From Adiantum capillus-veneris (Eukaryota; Streptophyta; Polypodiopsida; Polypodiales; Pteridaceae): 64,000 nt of DNA. A program made the position numbers and the translations under genes. The notes beneath the pieces are model-generated. The model saw nothing but the letters and a program-made list of their open reading frames with translations, was not told the origin of the DNA and did no database searches. Below, one piece after another: positions 54,337 to 64,000 of the stretch. Positions within the stretch are counted from its first letter, which is position 1. The number at the start of each line of letters is the position of its first letter. The stretch lies in assembly GCA_014529385.2 (NCBI GenBank), contig CM043942.1, positions 109,387,141-109,451,140 of the forward strand, read 5' to 3'.

Positions 54337-54433
<97 letters not shown>
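54337..54433. repeat. (GT)n(GA)n(G)n compound tract
   Basis: TG repeat to about 54,377, AG repeat to about 54,405, then about 27 G. It lies between the two LINE tails. Confidence 0.95.
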
Positions 54434-54439
54434 TGAGGA

Positions 54440-55480
54440 TTTTTTTATTTTTTTTTGGACAAAACTCACAATTGTGAGTGATTGAATTAAGATGTCACCA
54501 AGAAATATACAAAACAGCCTCAAGCTCATGCCGAGCCTTGAGGGTCAATTCCGAGCTTAGTTACAATTACCTAGTAGCATTCTATAGTAAACAGTCCAAT
54601 CCTTTACGCAGCAGGGCTCGACGAACGGACAGCAAGGGATGCCCTAAGCCAATCATCTGAGTTATGCCTTTTACTTACCACATATATAATGTCCTTGATT
54701 TCTTGTACTATCTCTGAGAAGCTGGCCACAGAAAGGTCGCTATCAAAAACTCAACAGTTCCTACCTTCCAGATATTATTGAAGAAACAGTATCTGACAAT
54801 TTGCATACAGATTAGAAGTGCAGAACTTCGAAACTGTTTGCCACCAAGACATAAATCCTTCTTTAAAAAACCAATCTTCCACGTTCTTTGAATCCATTTG
54901 CACATTTTTCCTGCAAGGCCCCTAATAGTCGGGCATTCCATGAAAAGGTGGTCGAGGTCTTTGCGAACCGATCTGCACCCGGAACATCTGTGGGACCCGA
55001 TACCATGTGCTTGAATCTTAACACCTATTGGCAAAGGCCCCCAAAGCACCTTCCATAGAAATATCTTCATAAACTAAGGCCACTGTGGATTCTTCGTGAC
55101 CTCCACCCATCGAGCCTCCGACCATTGCTTCTTCCACTGCTTGTGAAGAGGGGCAAATCAATTAGCCTCATGAATTAAAGCTTGGTAGATGCCCTTGGTA
55201 TGGGGCTTAGAAAATTGGCTACTCATGGGCCATTTCCAAGCTTTCCACTCAAAAGAAGCTTCACATATCAGCATTAGAATATTGTCCATGCTTTCTACGA
55301 CCCTGTTGACAAGCAGCTTTTTTGTGCTAGTGAGTTGAAACTGGGTAGCCACCTGGTCAAAAGATTCTGAGCTCTTGTTATTTCTATCCTAGAACTGACT
55401 CAGCCATTGCTGATCCTTCTCACAATTTCTCTCCACTAAGAGTTCAGGATAACACCAGCAACTTTACACAGCCATGGGGA
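54440..55480 (-). pseudogene. LINE ORF2 C-terminal relic with zinc-binding RT domain
   Basis: On the minus strand MKIFLWKVLWGPLPIGVKIQ (about 55,070-55,010), CSGCRSV and DLDHLFMECPTIRGLAGKMC (about 54,965-54,905) match the zinc-binding domain found after the RT of plant LINEs. Upstream text such as WSEARWVEVTKNPQWP (about 55,120) and FEWKAWKWPMSSQF (about 55,240) fits the preceding linker but needs frameshifts. The 3' end reads CTCACAATTGTGAGTTTTGTCC plus an A-rich tail (the T-tract at 54,440-54,457). RT and endonuclease domains are absent: a 5'-truncated LINE. Confidence 0.75.
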
Positions 55481-55813
55481 CCAATGCAAGATGGCGTTCT
55501 GGACATATTTGGATAATTATCCCCAGTCCGGTGCCCGTGTTGCTCTATTTCACTTTCTCACTAGCTCTCCCGTGATGCCACTTAGTCTTAGGCTACCCCA
55601 CCCTGGGGCTAAAAGTTTGTTGTCTACCTCGATCCCCTTCCGAAGAGGGAGAGGATCTTATTTATACATCAAATTGTGGAGATGAAAGAGGGGGAGAGAG
55701 TTCAATTAAAATTTTGGAATAACTTTTGCTTAAGACTACACTTCAGTTATACAAGGCATTCTTACTTGAAATAACTTGTGCTTAAGAGTGCACTTCATTC
55801 ATAAAACATTCTA

Positions 55814-55819
<6 letters not shown>
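55481..55819. other. No recognised feature
   Basis: Short frames without domains; AT-rich toward the microsatellite. Confidence 0.35.
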
Positions 55820-55878
<59 letters not shown>

Positions 55879-55910
55879 CATGTGTGTGTGAGTGAGAGAG
55901 AGAGAGAGAA
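55818..55910. repeat. (GT)n(GA)n tract
   Basis: TG repeat then AG repeat, interrupted by ACATGTGTGTGTGAGTG and a second AG run. Confidence 0.95.
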
Positions 55911-56657
55911 CATCATACAAAAATAGAAAACATTGTGTTTGTTACCCAAAAACTTCATCTTTTCCTACATTGAATTAAATGTTAGGACAAAGATAAGACT
56001 TTGTCTTAATGATTTTAATGCCTCACATCTGCACCACCAATATGGAGACACTTTTAAAAACACTAAAATGAAGAAAAATTCATATTGTATGTAATCGGAT
56101 GGTGATAAAAACACTAAAGTGCAAACAAAGATTATATTGCATTTAATGTGATGGTGAGAGGTTTGCACGTTTTCTCCACCACTTCTCTATGGCCTTCTTC
56201 GGGCCAAAAATATGCTCAATTACGAATCACAATGATACAACTCTATGTGCAAAAGGAGTTGTAAGAGCTGAGAAGAAAGGACTTATCAAACACTATCAAC
56301 CGAACTTGATGGTTTCATGTCAAAGAGAGCATCTCTTCCAATTCATTTGTTGCATCTCTCATGCAACAAATGCAAATGAATTGGAAGACTTCACAAGCTT
56401 GTACCATGTCCACCTAATTCAATTTTGTAATATAGGCATAAGGAGCCTCTCAACATATGACCAGCTAATTGCATTCCTAATGGCTTCAAAAAAATTAAAA
56501 GGTGTTTTTATAATTCAAGGATTCCCTCAACAACAACAACAACATAAACGATGTGCTAGTCTATAACACACAGCAACGGGCGCAATGACGAAGCACATAG
56601 ATTTGCAACAATATCAACTGGACATGAGAAGGACAGATACAACATTGTATGCATGCG

Positions 56658-56698
<41 letters not shown>

Positions 56699-56699
56699 A
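55911..56699. other. Mostly unassigned; one 125-codon frame and an (AG)n tract
   Basis: The frame at 56,189-56,566 (plus) starts MAFFGPKICSITNHND and ends in a Gln run and KRCASL. It matches nothing I recognise and spans the hairpin at 56,334-56,388, so I do not call it a gene. TATTGTATGTAATCGGATGG and TATTGCATTTAATGTGATGG are doubled near 56,083 and 56,133. (AG)n lies at about 56,660-56,694. Confidence 0.4.
56334..56388. repeat. Hairpin with 22-nt arm and a 6-nt bulge
   Basis: TCTTCCAATTCATTTG plus TTGCAT pairs with ATGCAACAAATGCAAATG plus AATTGGAAGA across a 5-nt loop CTCTC. The right arm carries six extra bases. Pairing is otherwise perfect. Confidence 0.9.
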
Positions 56700-56880
56700 C
56701 TATTAAGGAAAAAACACTAACAAAAAAATAAAGAAGAAGAGAAACACAAAGATACCAATATGAAAGGAATGACTTCTTTATATGAAAACATTCTTTATAT
56801 GAAAACAAAGGTCTTTTCACTTTCCACTTTCATTTGTCTTTTCATTTCTTAAACTCACTCTTCACTTATGCACTTAATAT
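56700..56880. repeat. Dispersed repeat R2, copy 2 (left block)
   Basis: Matches 15,752-15,915 and continues without interruption into ATGCACTTAATATATTTTGA, the block found at 17,141 in copy 1. A TTCTTTATATGAAAACA phrase is doubled at about 56,775-56,806. Confidence 0.6.
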
Positions 56881-57090
56881 ATTTTGAAAGACTTTTTATG
56901 TTTCTAAGGTTGGGGAGACCTAATCACATGCATGCAAAAAATGTGGTGGTTTTTTTAAAGATCCGGTTTCTTTAAAGATTAGCTCGTTTTTTAAACTACA
57001 CTGATTGTCTTCAACCACTAAAGATGTCACCACAAAATCCTCAAGTGTGGTTGACAAGTTTTTGGCTTTCTAAAAAAAACCCTTGTTACA

Positions 57091-57884
57091 GTGTTTGGGA
57101 AAAGTGTGCCTCATCTTAGCCTTGAGCCGATTGCAAAATCAAAATAGCCGGTTGAGGGGAGGGAAAGAAGGAGAAAATTTCGCTTAAAATACATGGAAAA
57201 TAGTGTAATTTATAAAAATACTCGCTAGTATTGTAAAATTTTCGGTTCAAATTTGTCTTGGAGGGATTTTTGTTTGTTTGTGAAAATGATTTTTCTCGAA
57301 CACTACCTTAGTGTTATGTTGGGTTAGAGAGACTTTCATTGTTTTTAGTGCATGATGGAGACTTACCTTTCATTTCACAACATCGTGACATGTCTTTATT
57401 TTTCTCGCATTCTATTGTTTTAGAATGCTAAAGTGAAGCTTCATCTTGCATAATTTTAGTAAATTTTACATACACACATATGTTTCTTTTTTTGCATTCT
57501 ATTGTTTTAGAATGCTAAAGTGAAGCTTCACCTTCCATAATTCTAATAAATTCTATACACACACAAATATATTAATTAGTTCTTTTTATTTCACCTTTCA
57601 TTTCACAACTTCACATGGCTTTACATTTCTTGCATTTTATAGCTCGATTCCAGTCAGTGTTAACGTTCAAGAAAGTCTCTTTTATTAAGCGGCTGTTGAT
57701 CGAGTTTCCTCCTCACAAACAAGAAAACCGGAAATACTAGCAAAAATTTTGAGATTTGCAAAATTTTTGGGCAACTTTCTCACATATTTCATCGGTTTTT
57801 CTTCTGTTTATCATGGTTTGCAGTTAGCTAGTCTCGATTTTCAATTGGCTCAAGACTAAGCTGAGGCAATCCTTTCCCAGACAC
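57091..57884. mobile_element. Terminal-inverted-repeat element, about 0.8 kb, class uncertain
   Basis: Left arm GTGTTTGGGAAAAGTGTGCC then TCATCTTAGCCTTGAGCC. Right arm, reversed, reads GTGTCTGGGAAAGGATTGCC then TCAGCTTAGTCTTGAGCC and continues similar for about 60 bp. No convincing target duplication. A TGTTTGGGAAA-type terminus recalls hAT-like MITEs, but this is a guess. The interior is AT-rich and non-coding. Confidence 0.65.
57407..57580. repeat. Two-copy 87-bp tandem duplication inside the inverted-repeat element
   Basis: GCATTCTATTGTTTTAGAAT then GCTAAAGTGAAGCTTCA occurs at 57,407 and 57,494. The copies diverge modestly downstream. Confidence 0.9.
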
Positions 57885-58122
57885 TAATACCAGTTTAATT
57901 CAACCTAACAATTTTATCACTTTCTTATTGTTTTTGAAAGCCGTCGTGACCCTTTCACTTGTTTTTTGTTTGTTTCCTTTTTTTTCCCCCTACAACTAGC
58001 TCCAGAAAAGTATAGCCTATCCTTTGTTCCATGTTCCTGCCGTACACTCTCCTTCCATCACTCCTTATCTCCACATCCCCCTCGATTACACAACTGCGAG
58101 TAAGCTCCTACTCCTTATCACC

Positions 58123-58233
58123 ATGGGCTCTAAGCTGTTGGTTATTGCCGTCGTCCTACTCTTAGAACCCTGTGCATGCACATTCCCTTGCAAACAAATG
58201 AAAGGGACAGAGACATCGTGCTGCTCCACTTGA
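58123..58233 (+). CDS. Candidate 36-residue secreted Cys-rich peptide or first exon
   Basis: ATG in a good plant context (CACCATGGG) opens MGSKLLVIAVVLLLEPCACT, a basic start plus a hydrophobic run like a signal peptide. A short tail with five more cysteines follows: FPCKQMKGTETSCCST has three, plus the C-A-C before it. It ends at TGA 58,231-58,233. The C/T-rich sequence upstream (57,950-58,122) resembles a 5' leader. It may instead be the first exon of a longer gene, or chance. No family recognised. Confidence 0.25.
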   Translation: MGSKLLVIAVVLLLEPCACTFPCKQMKGTETSCCST

Positions 58234-58451
58234 GGCCTCTCGTGCACACAAGCAAGGGAGAGACAGACAGTGTGGCTGAGGTCGTGGCCTGCCATGCAAA
58301 CAAACAATTTTGAGATGGTGCCGGGAGCCTGCTAGCTCCCACTATCGCCTCCGTTCTTGCCTCCCTCTCCCTGTGGTTCCATACACACGTCTGCCTATCC
58401 CCCTTCTCTCCTTAGCAGAGGCAAATCAAGTAGCAGTGGTGCCACACAAAC

Positions 58452-58519
<68 letters not shown>

Positions 58520-58900
58520 GTGGCCGCCTTGCAAACCAACACTAAAGAAGGAGTCTCCTTTGTGCATCACCAAGAAACACGCCCTCCACTCACCGACCTT
58601 CGTTTGTTCATCTCTCTCCTCCACCTATCCCCCAACCTTTTCACATGGAAAATGATGCCTTCATCTGATTTTCCTTGTCCTTTTCCCTTTGCTAGCTCCC
58701 CTTATTTTCACCTCAAACAAAGTGAGAATCTCCTTTGATTCCACTTAATTCGACCCCAAAAAATATTGGGAGGACCTACGAGGTGAATCTCAACCAGCCT
58801 TTACAAGTGTAAAGACAATACCGACTTGCTATATTGGATAACAAAATCACACAAACATGACGATGTGTGTATGAGAGTAGAAAGCATTTTGCAAAAATGA
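58234..58900. other. Non-coding with long (AG)n
   Basis: (AG)n at about 58,454-58,514. CT- and CC-rich text on both sides could be leader or intron sequence of the small upstream frame. No domain in the 58,310-58,738 frame. Confidence 0.4.
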
Positions 58901-59157
58901 ATCCATGTAAATAATAATTTAAAAACTCTATGTGATTAAGGAGTGAAGGGAAAAAAACAAAAAGTCTACTTCTATTTGTGTTGCTTTCTCCATGCAGTCG
59001 TCAAGGCACAAAAGAGAAGGGATTGGGAAGGAGCTACAAGGAGGGCCAAACACTTCCCCTCCCTTCTGTGTGGCATGGACACACATGTGGTACAAAGGGC
59101 TTATGTATGGCATGGTTGGTTGGAGATGTACATATGTTAGTCCTCAATCTTTTAGAT

Positions 59158-59174
59158 TGGTATCAGAGCTAATT
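59158..59174 (+). other. Primer-binding site (tRNA-Met type) of a truncated or decayed LTR element
   Basis: TGGTATCAGAGCTAATT. The preceding roughly 120 bp include GGACACACATGTGGTACAAA and GGCATGGTTGGTTGG, which resemble parts of the 155-bp LTR at 28,641 (ACACATGCGGTACAGG, GGTATGGTTGGGTGG). This is therefore probably the end of a related LTR. Its start and 3' partner are not defined. Confidence 0.6.
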
Positions 59175-60939
59175 TGGGAAAAGCAAACCATGAAGCTATT
59201 TTGGGAAAAGTGGTGCATGAATGCTCTCTCTTCTCTTTGGCTCATTGCATTCGCCCTGCCAACGAGAGTACTTCTTGCTTCTTTGTTGCCTTCCCTCAAG
59301 TATTTCATCACACGCAATGAGCGTGTCAGCTCTTCTCTACACTGCCACCATCGTTGGCACTTCAGATTTAGTGTTTAGTTCTCTTGTAGGCGCCCAAACA
59401 AAGCCTTGGCCGCCCTTTGGTTTCAAAAAAATGCCTAAGAGAGGGTACTCACGGCATGCACACCCCCCTTCTTATATCTTTGCAAGCGAGGTATCAACCA
59501 GCTCCTTGAAGAGGGTAAGCAACGTTCGGGCCAAGATTTGGTATTGAATCTCTCAGAATTTCAGAGAATTCTAGAGATTGCAGAAAATTACAAAAAAATT
59601 TGAGAACTTTAAGAGTACAAAACTCTTTGATGATCTTCCTTCGGCAACGCTTTCGACTACCAAAACAACATCAACCATGGGTTGCACCGTACAAGCCGGT
59701 CATTGATAGCAACACATATTTTCTATCTACAAGTTTACGATTTCTAGTCGTCGGATTAGACACGGTCTTTTTCGACGGGCCTTCTAGTAACAGCGAAGTT
59801 CGTGATTGGCTAATGATTTTTGCACTTCATGAGCGGCATCAATGATTGCCTACAACTTGACGGTATCGATTTAGCAAGGCTTATCGCTTTTCTTGGTGGT
59901 TGCTCTTTCATTTCACAAGGCGTCCTTTATTCAAGGTATTTATTAATCTTGCTCTAGTATGCAGTATGTCATGGACCCCATGTTTGATTCACTACAGATG
60001 GAGCTTCCTGAAAACCACCTTTTTTATTTTGAGCTTTCTCCACGGGTATCCAGTCCTCCTCCCTAAAGTGTGCTTGAAATTTTGGAGGATACCACTAATT
60101 TGCCTGAAACAAAGGAATATGTCACGCAACGTGATCTGCAAAATTTTGATGACCGGTTTCGTAAGTTGACCGTATGCGTCCAATTACTCACCACTCACAT
60201 GGAGACAATTACTAAGCTGGTTACCTCTTTCATCTCGAAGGATGTAGTAGCTACTCAAGGAGAAACAGTCTCAGTCAACGTGGCCAAGAAGAAATTGTCA
60301 CCTACATATTTTCGAAGAGCAAAAGTGCAAAAATTATGTTTTAACTCTTTGGGAAAGCATCAAAAAAATCATTGGATCCATAGGGCATCCATTAGGTATC
60401 TAATTTTTAGTTATTTGTACATGATGCAATAGACTGATAGATACAGCACGGGTGGTTAAGAAATTGCAAAAGTTGCTTTTCATTTTTGATTCTCTGAAGG
60501 TTTGTTTGCCACATCCATTTGGTGAATCTCTTCGTGCTTCTTGGATTTTGTTTGTTAAGCATTTCTCTTTTACTGGTAGGACATGGTATGCCTTGTCATT
60601 CTACATTTTCTTTTGAGGGCACAATCCATTGAACTGCATACATTTTTCCCATAAATTGCATGGTAGGTGATTGTCTACAGACATAAGATGGCTATGAGCA
60701 TAGTAACTTGTCATAAAATCTAATAGGATATAGACATGTGCTTATGGATCTATCTCAACACAGGGCCAAAGTCAATGGGTCCAAATGAGAGATGGTATGT
60801 CAAAGAGCAATGCTAGCTAATGAAGCTTGAAAGACCTTAGGGTTAGCTTCATTAAAGACCTCCAAAGGTTAGTGTTAAAAGTCCTTAGACCTAGGACCTT
60901 AGGCAAGCTAGGGTTGTGCTTGAGGTGGGAACCCGTTCC
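59175..60939. other. Probable interior of the decayed LTR element
   Basis: A frame at 60,070-60,432 contains LPETKEYVTQRDLQNFDDRF and LLTTHMETITKLVTSF, which could be the N-terminal coiled part of a gypsy gag, but no conserved gag motif confirms it. The rest is unassigned. Confidence 0.3.
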
Positions 60940-61150
60940 AAGCTTCAAGTACTTGTCATGCTTGATGGCTAAGGTGCTTGAGGTGCTTGTCGTGCTTGCT
61001 GACTAAGGTGCTTGAGTTTCTTGTCGTGCTTGATGACTAAGGTGCTTGAGGTGCTTGTTATGCTTGATGACTAAGGTGCTTGAGGTTCTTCATGACTAAG
61101 GTGCTGAAGGTGCTTCATGACTAAGGTGTTTGAGGGGCTTAAGGTGTTCC
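60940..61150. repeat. Minisatellite GCTTGAGGTGCTTGTCGTGCTTGATGACTAAG-type
   Basis: About five copies of a unit built from AAGGTGCTTGAGGTGCTTG and TCGTGCTTGATGACT. Unit length shrinks from about 42 to about 30 bp toward the right by internal loss. Non-coding. Confidence 0.9.
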
Positions 61151-61374
61151 AAAAGTCAGCAAGGATCCTTACATATGGGGGGGTGAGCCCTACAAAGTAG
61201 GGGCATGAGAGAGAACACACACACCCTCACTCAAGACAAGCCTAGTCTAAAGAGGCAACAAGGGCACATGTCAAGCTCCTCTCCATGTTGCCCTCATAAG
61301 GTGCCTAAAGCCTATCGGTTGGCCTCTAAAGGCGTCCAATAAGCTTTTAGCTAATTAAATTAATTGTTTAAGAA

Positions 61375-61432
<58 letters not shown>

Positions 61433-62217
61433 AGGAAAAAGGTGGACACTTGTCTAAAGGCTACCTCTATTGCTTGAATTGACCTAGGCTTGTGATTGGC
61501 TAGGCTTGAGAGAGCCAATGAGCACAAGGCATGATCTAGAATGAGGGATCAACCCAAGCAACTAGGGGGCTTGCCTGCAAGATATACTCTCTCTCACACA
61601 CTCTCATTGTGTGAAGTGCTAATCGCACACTCTCATTGTGTGAAGTGCTAAGTGCAAGAACTTCATCTCCTTCTCCAGGCTTGTTGAGAAGTTGAGAGCC
61701 TACACCAACACTCTTGGCTATGGAATGCAAATCCAACCAAGAGCCATGCTTCAATGCTAAAGCTTGCCATATTATGCATCTTCATTACTATGCTATTATG
61801 CTATGCTAAGCAAGAAGAATGATGATAAGTGATGAACTATTTCTTTCTCGTAAGAATGTTTCTTCTTCCTCGTCCGTATCCTTGTAGTAATACCTTTTGT
61901 GATGAATACTAGTCTCAACAAGGCGCGCTGCCGCTATATATACTTTTTTTTTTATAAGTGTATTCTTCGATCAAAAAACTAGGAAAAAAATGGTTGCCCA
62001 CTTTTACTGATGTGGCACCGTATAATACGCCCATATAATATGAGGTCATGTAAAATACGCCCGTATATGATGTATTATATGTATCTCGTATAGCGTATAA
62101 TGCAACTTAGCCCTCATTCCTGCTAGGTCTCTCCACCTTTGAAGGTGTTTGAGGTCTTGGGATTGAGGCCGGGAACAAGTTAATGCTTTCATTTAGGTAG
62201 GTTACGGGCATAATTGT
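61151..62217. other. Non-coding with (CT)n and small duplications; possible LTR of the downstream gypsy
   Basis: (CT)n at about 61,376-61,432. A 33-bp unit CACACTCTCATTGTGTGAAG is doubled at about 61,597 and 61,625. CTATATATAC near 61,935 may be a TATA box. ATACGCCC followed by TATA-rich text is repeated at about 62,027-62,075. The LTR start was not resolved. Confidence 0.4.
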
Positions 62218-62249
62218 GGTGCATGAAGCTCTCTATCTTCATGCACCAT
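62218..62249. repeat. Perfect 12-bp-arm hairpin
   Basis: TGGTGCATGAAG, loop CTCTCTAT, CTTCATGCACCA. It lies upstream of a primer-binding site, in a probable LTR. Confidence 0.9.
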
Positions 62250-62555
62250 CAAGGTTTCAAGGGACACAAAGCTTGTATTGTACCGATTCTCTCTCTTTAT
62301 GGGAGAATTATAATACAAAAGCCTTTTGGATGGGGGACCGGCTCCACATAAATCCAGTCCTCAATTGTTGTCAAGTTCCCTAATTCTCTCTCTTGCAAAG
62401 TATTGTTAATGCCAAGTTAAGTAAGTATAATGGTTATGTTGCTACCTCTAATCAAGTTCACCCTCTATTTTCTCAAAGTAATCTCATAAAAATGCTCACT
62501 ACACTTTTTTTTTAATTCCGATATTCTCAATGTTCATAGTCCATTTCCATTACAT

Positions 62556-62573
62556 TGGTATCAGAGCTATTGG
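62556..62573 (+). other. Primer-binding site (tRNA-Met type) of the right-hand gypsy element
   Basis: TGGTATCAGAGCTATTGG, following TTTCCATTACA, a plausible LTR end (CA plus one base). About 400 bp of leader separate it from the gag start. Confidence 0.8.
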
Positions 62574-62960
62574 TTTCTCTTTTCTTGCTTAAGAAGAGAG
62601 GTCCTTAAGTTGTCCATGAAAGGTTGGACTTGTTCATTGCAAGAGGGTAAGTGGGATAGGGATCTATTATCTTGGTTGAAGAGGACTTAGTTCAAGGTAC
62701 ACCGTTAGAAACTATAGACTTAATAATGGAGTCTCTCAGGGCTTGCCTTTGGCTTAACCATTATTGAGCTACTAGCAAGCTCATCAGGAACCATAATCAA
62801 CCGAGCAATGTTAGACCCTCTCCACTATTCTTTGCAATCATTAGTCTCTAAACCACAGGTGTGACTGCTTGAGAGCTAATTTTTAAAGTAAAGAAGAGTA
62901 GCAACTAAGGTTTTTGAGGGTACCAAAGCACAAAGTAGCATACACATAGGTTTAATTAGC

Positions 62961-64000
62961 ATGGCTGGAAATAATGAAGAGAGTAGAACGAATACTGACA
63001 GCTTTGATTTTGCACATGAAGGTGCTACTGATGATGCCCCAATGATTGTGAACTATCTTGTTACTAAGTTGTTGCAACAAGCTATGGGCAACCCTGCCTT
63101 GCAAGCCGAAGTTACTCAAGAACTTCGTGCTTATGGGATTTCCCTTCCTCTCCAAGAAGAGAGAGAGCTTATGAAGCCTCTTGTTGAGACTTCCAAAAGA
63201 AAAATCTCTCCGATAAGAGATGAGGAGGAATCCAATGAATGAGAAAGAAGTGAATCTCCGAATTCCTTTGAAGATGTAGCTCCATGAAGACGGCAGTCTC
63301 GACAATCCCCAACTCCTCCCAAGAGAAAAAGATCATTCTATAGTCCTTCTACTCGTCACTCCAAAAGGGAAGAGAGGAAACAAAGGAATAAAAGGCAAGA
63401 AAGAGGTCACCCTCTTCTCCTTCTTCTTCACTTTCCTCCTCTTCCGATGAAAACAGCGGATATTCTCCTAGAGAATACAAGAGGAGGGGACATTGAAAAT
63501 CCCACCTACTTGGAGAAGGTCCCAATAGCTTTAGAAGTTCAAAGAGGGAGGAAAGAGTATCTCTTTTCCCACCTATGATGGCACCTTTGGTGCTACTGAC
63601 AAAGTATTGGCCTCATCCAGTACTTTGATTCAGCTTTTGGAGATGAGGGCTTCACAGAGTCCTCCAAGCTATGCCATGTAGCTATGCACTTTCAAAAATC
63701 TGCTCGTCACTGGCGGGCTAGTCTCCGCGGGAATGGCGAAGCCCCAAGGACATGGAAAACTCTACGAGTTTTCATCATGAAGCAATTCCTTACAGGCAAT
63801 GCCAAGGACAAAGTGCTTACTGAATGGAGAAGCTTGAAGCTACTCTCCCACAAATCTATCCACAAATATGTAGACAAGTTTTGGGATTTACATCTCAAAG
63901 CTACAGTCTTTCAAAAGATAGACTTCACCAATCAAAAGGAACAATTTTGTGTGAAATTACCTAAAGAAATGGCTGAGTATGTCAACTCCCAATGGCGTGG
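62961..64000 (+). pseudogene. Ty3/gypsy gag (continues beyond window), frameshifted
   Basis: ATG at 62,961 gives MAGNNEESRTNTDSFDFAHE then NYLVTKLLQQAMGNPALQAE, stopping at 63,242. After at least two shifts, YDGTFGATDKVLA (63,571) and YFDSAFGDEGFTESSKLCHV, HFQKSARHWRASLRG, TWKTLRVFIMKQFL, VLTEWRSLKLLSHKSIHKYV and FCVKLPKEMAEYV (63,628-64,000) follow. The W-x-L plus F-x-x-F pattern is that of the retrotransposon gag (capsid) domain. The final segment is open to the window edge. Zinc knuckle and pol would lie to the right. Confidence 0.8.

Noticed and set aside
56189-56566. 125-codon frame as a host gene
   Set aside because: No recognised domain, includes a hairpin and a low-complexity Gln run, and is embedded in repeat-rich sequence; kept only as a note.

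Overview
The window is nuclear DNA from a land plant, most likely a flowering plant. The evidence is the C-terminus of a plant-type NBR1/Joka2 autophagy receptor with a GT-AG intron, a decayed NBS-LRR resistance gene, and many plant transposon lineages: Ty1/copia, Ty3/gypsy (including a Tat-type pol with a second RNase H), CACTA/En-Spm, LINE, and tRNA-derived SINE-like and Helitron-like pieces. I cannot name the species. Only one locus (1-749) looks like an intact host gene. Almost everything else is mobile DNA, its debris, or simple-sequence tracts, chiefly (AG)n and (GT)n.

Layout. 1-749: last two exons of NBR1. 1.8-3.1 kb: decayed gypsy integrase end with a probable LTR. 3.2-3.5 kb: duplicated compound microsatellite. 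5.0-6.8 kb: candidate LTR and a minus-strand copia gag relic. 7.3-8.9 kb: decayed retropepsin-like protein with repeated W(I/V)PK motifs. 9.2-14.1 kb: a dispersed repeat in two copies plus a partial third, one carrying a 1,332-bp element flanked by TTAA and one carrying a 171-bp Helitron-like insert. 18.4-19.5 kb: NBS-LRR pseudogene abutting a 111-bp near-perfect hairpin. 21.5-23.85 kb: minus-strand Tat-type gypsy pol, joined head-to-head to a plus-strand protease/WxPK protein (23.86-25.76 kb) that ends at a polypurine tract and probable LTR. 28,641-36,329: complete LTR retrotransposon (155-bp LTRs, CTTGA target duplication) whose 7.4-kb interior has no recognisable gag-pol.

36,934-52,778: a complete CACTA transposon (TTG target duplication, CACTA...TAGTG ends) with a decayed TNP2 transposase and a second ORF. 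TNP2 is split by a 7,977-bp copia element (227-bp LTRs, ACACA target duplication). That copia integrase is in turn split by a 2,813-bp internally deleted antisense relative. This gives the order of events: CACTA, then copia 1, then copia 2. The CACTA interior also holds about 0.9 kb of TTAGG/GGTTATA-rich repeat.

53.8-55.5 kb: two LINE 3' ends tail to tail. 57.1-57.9 kb: a terminal-inverted-repeat element. 59.1-64 kb: two tRNA-Met primer-binding sites, the second followed by a gypsy gag that runs off the window.

Leads I rate highest are the two-copy protease/W(I/V)PK protein, the TTAA-flanked element with piggyBac-like ends, the non-coding 155-bp-LTR element, and the three-level nest with its in-frame gag-to-RNase H deletion derivative. 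All identities and difference counts are by eye; no alignment or database search was run.
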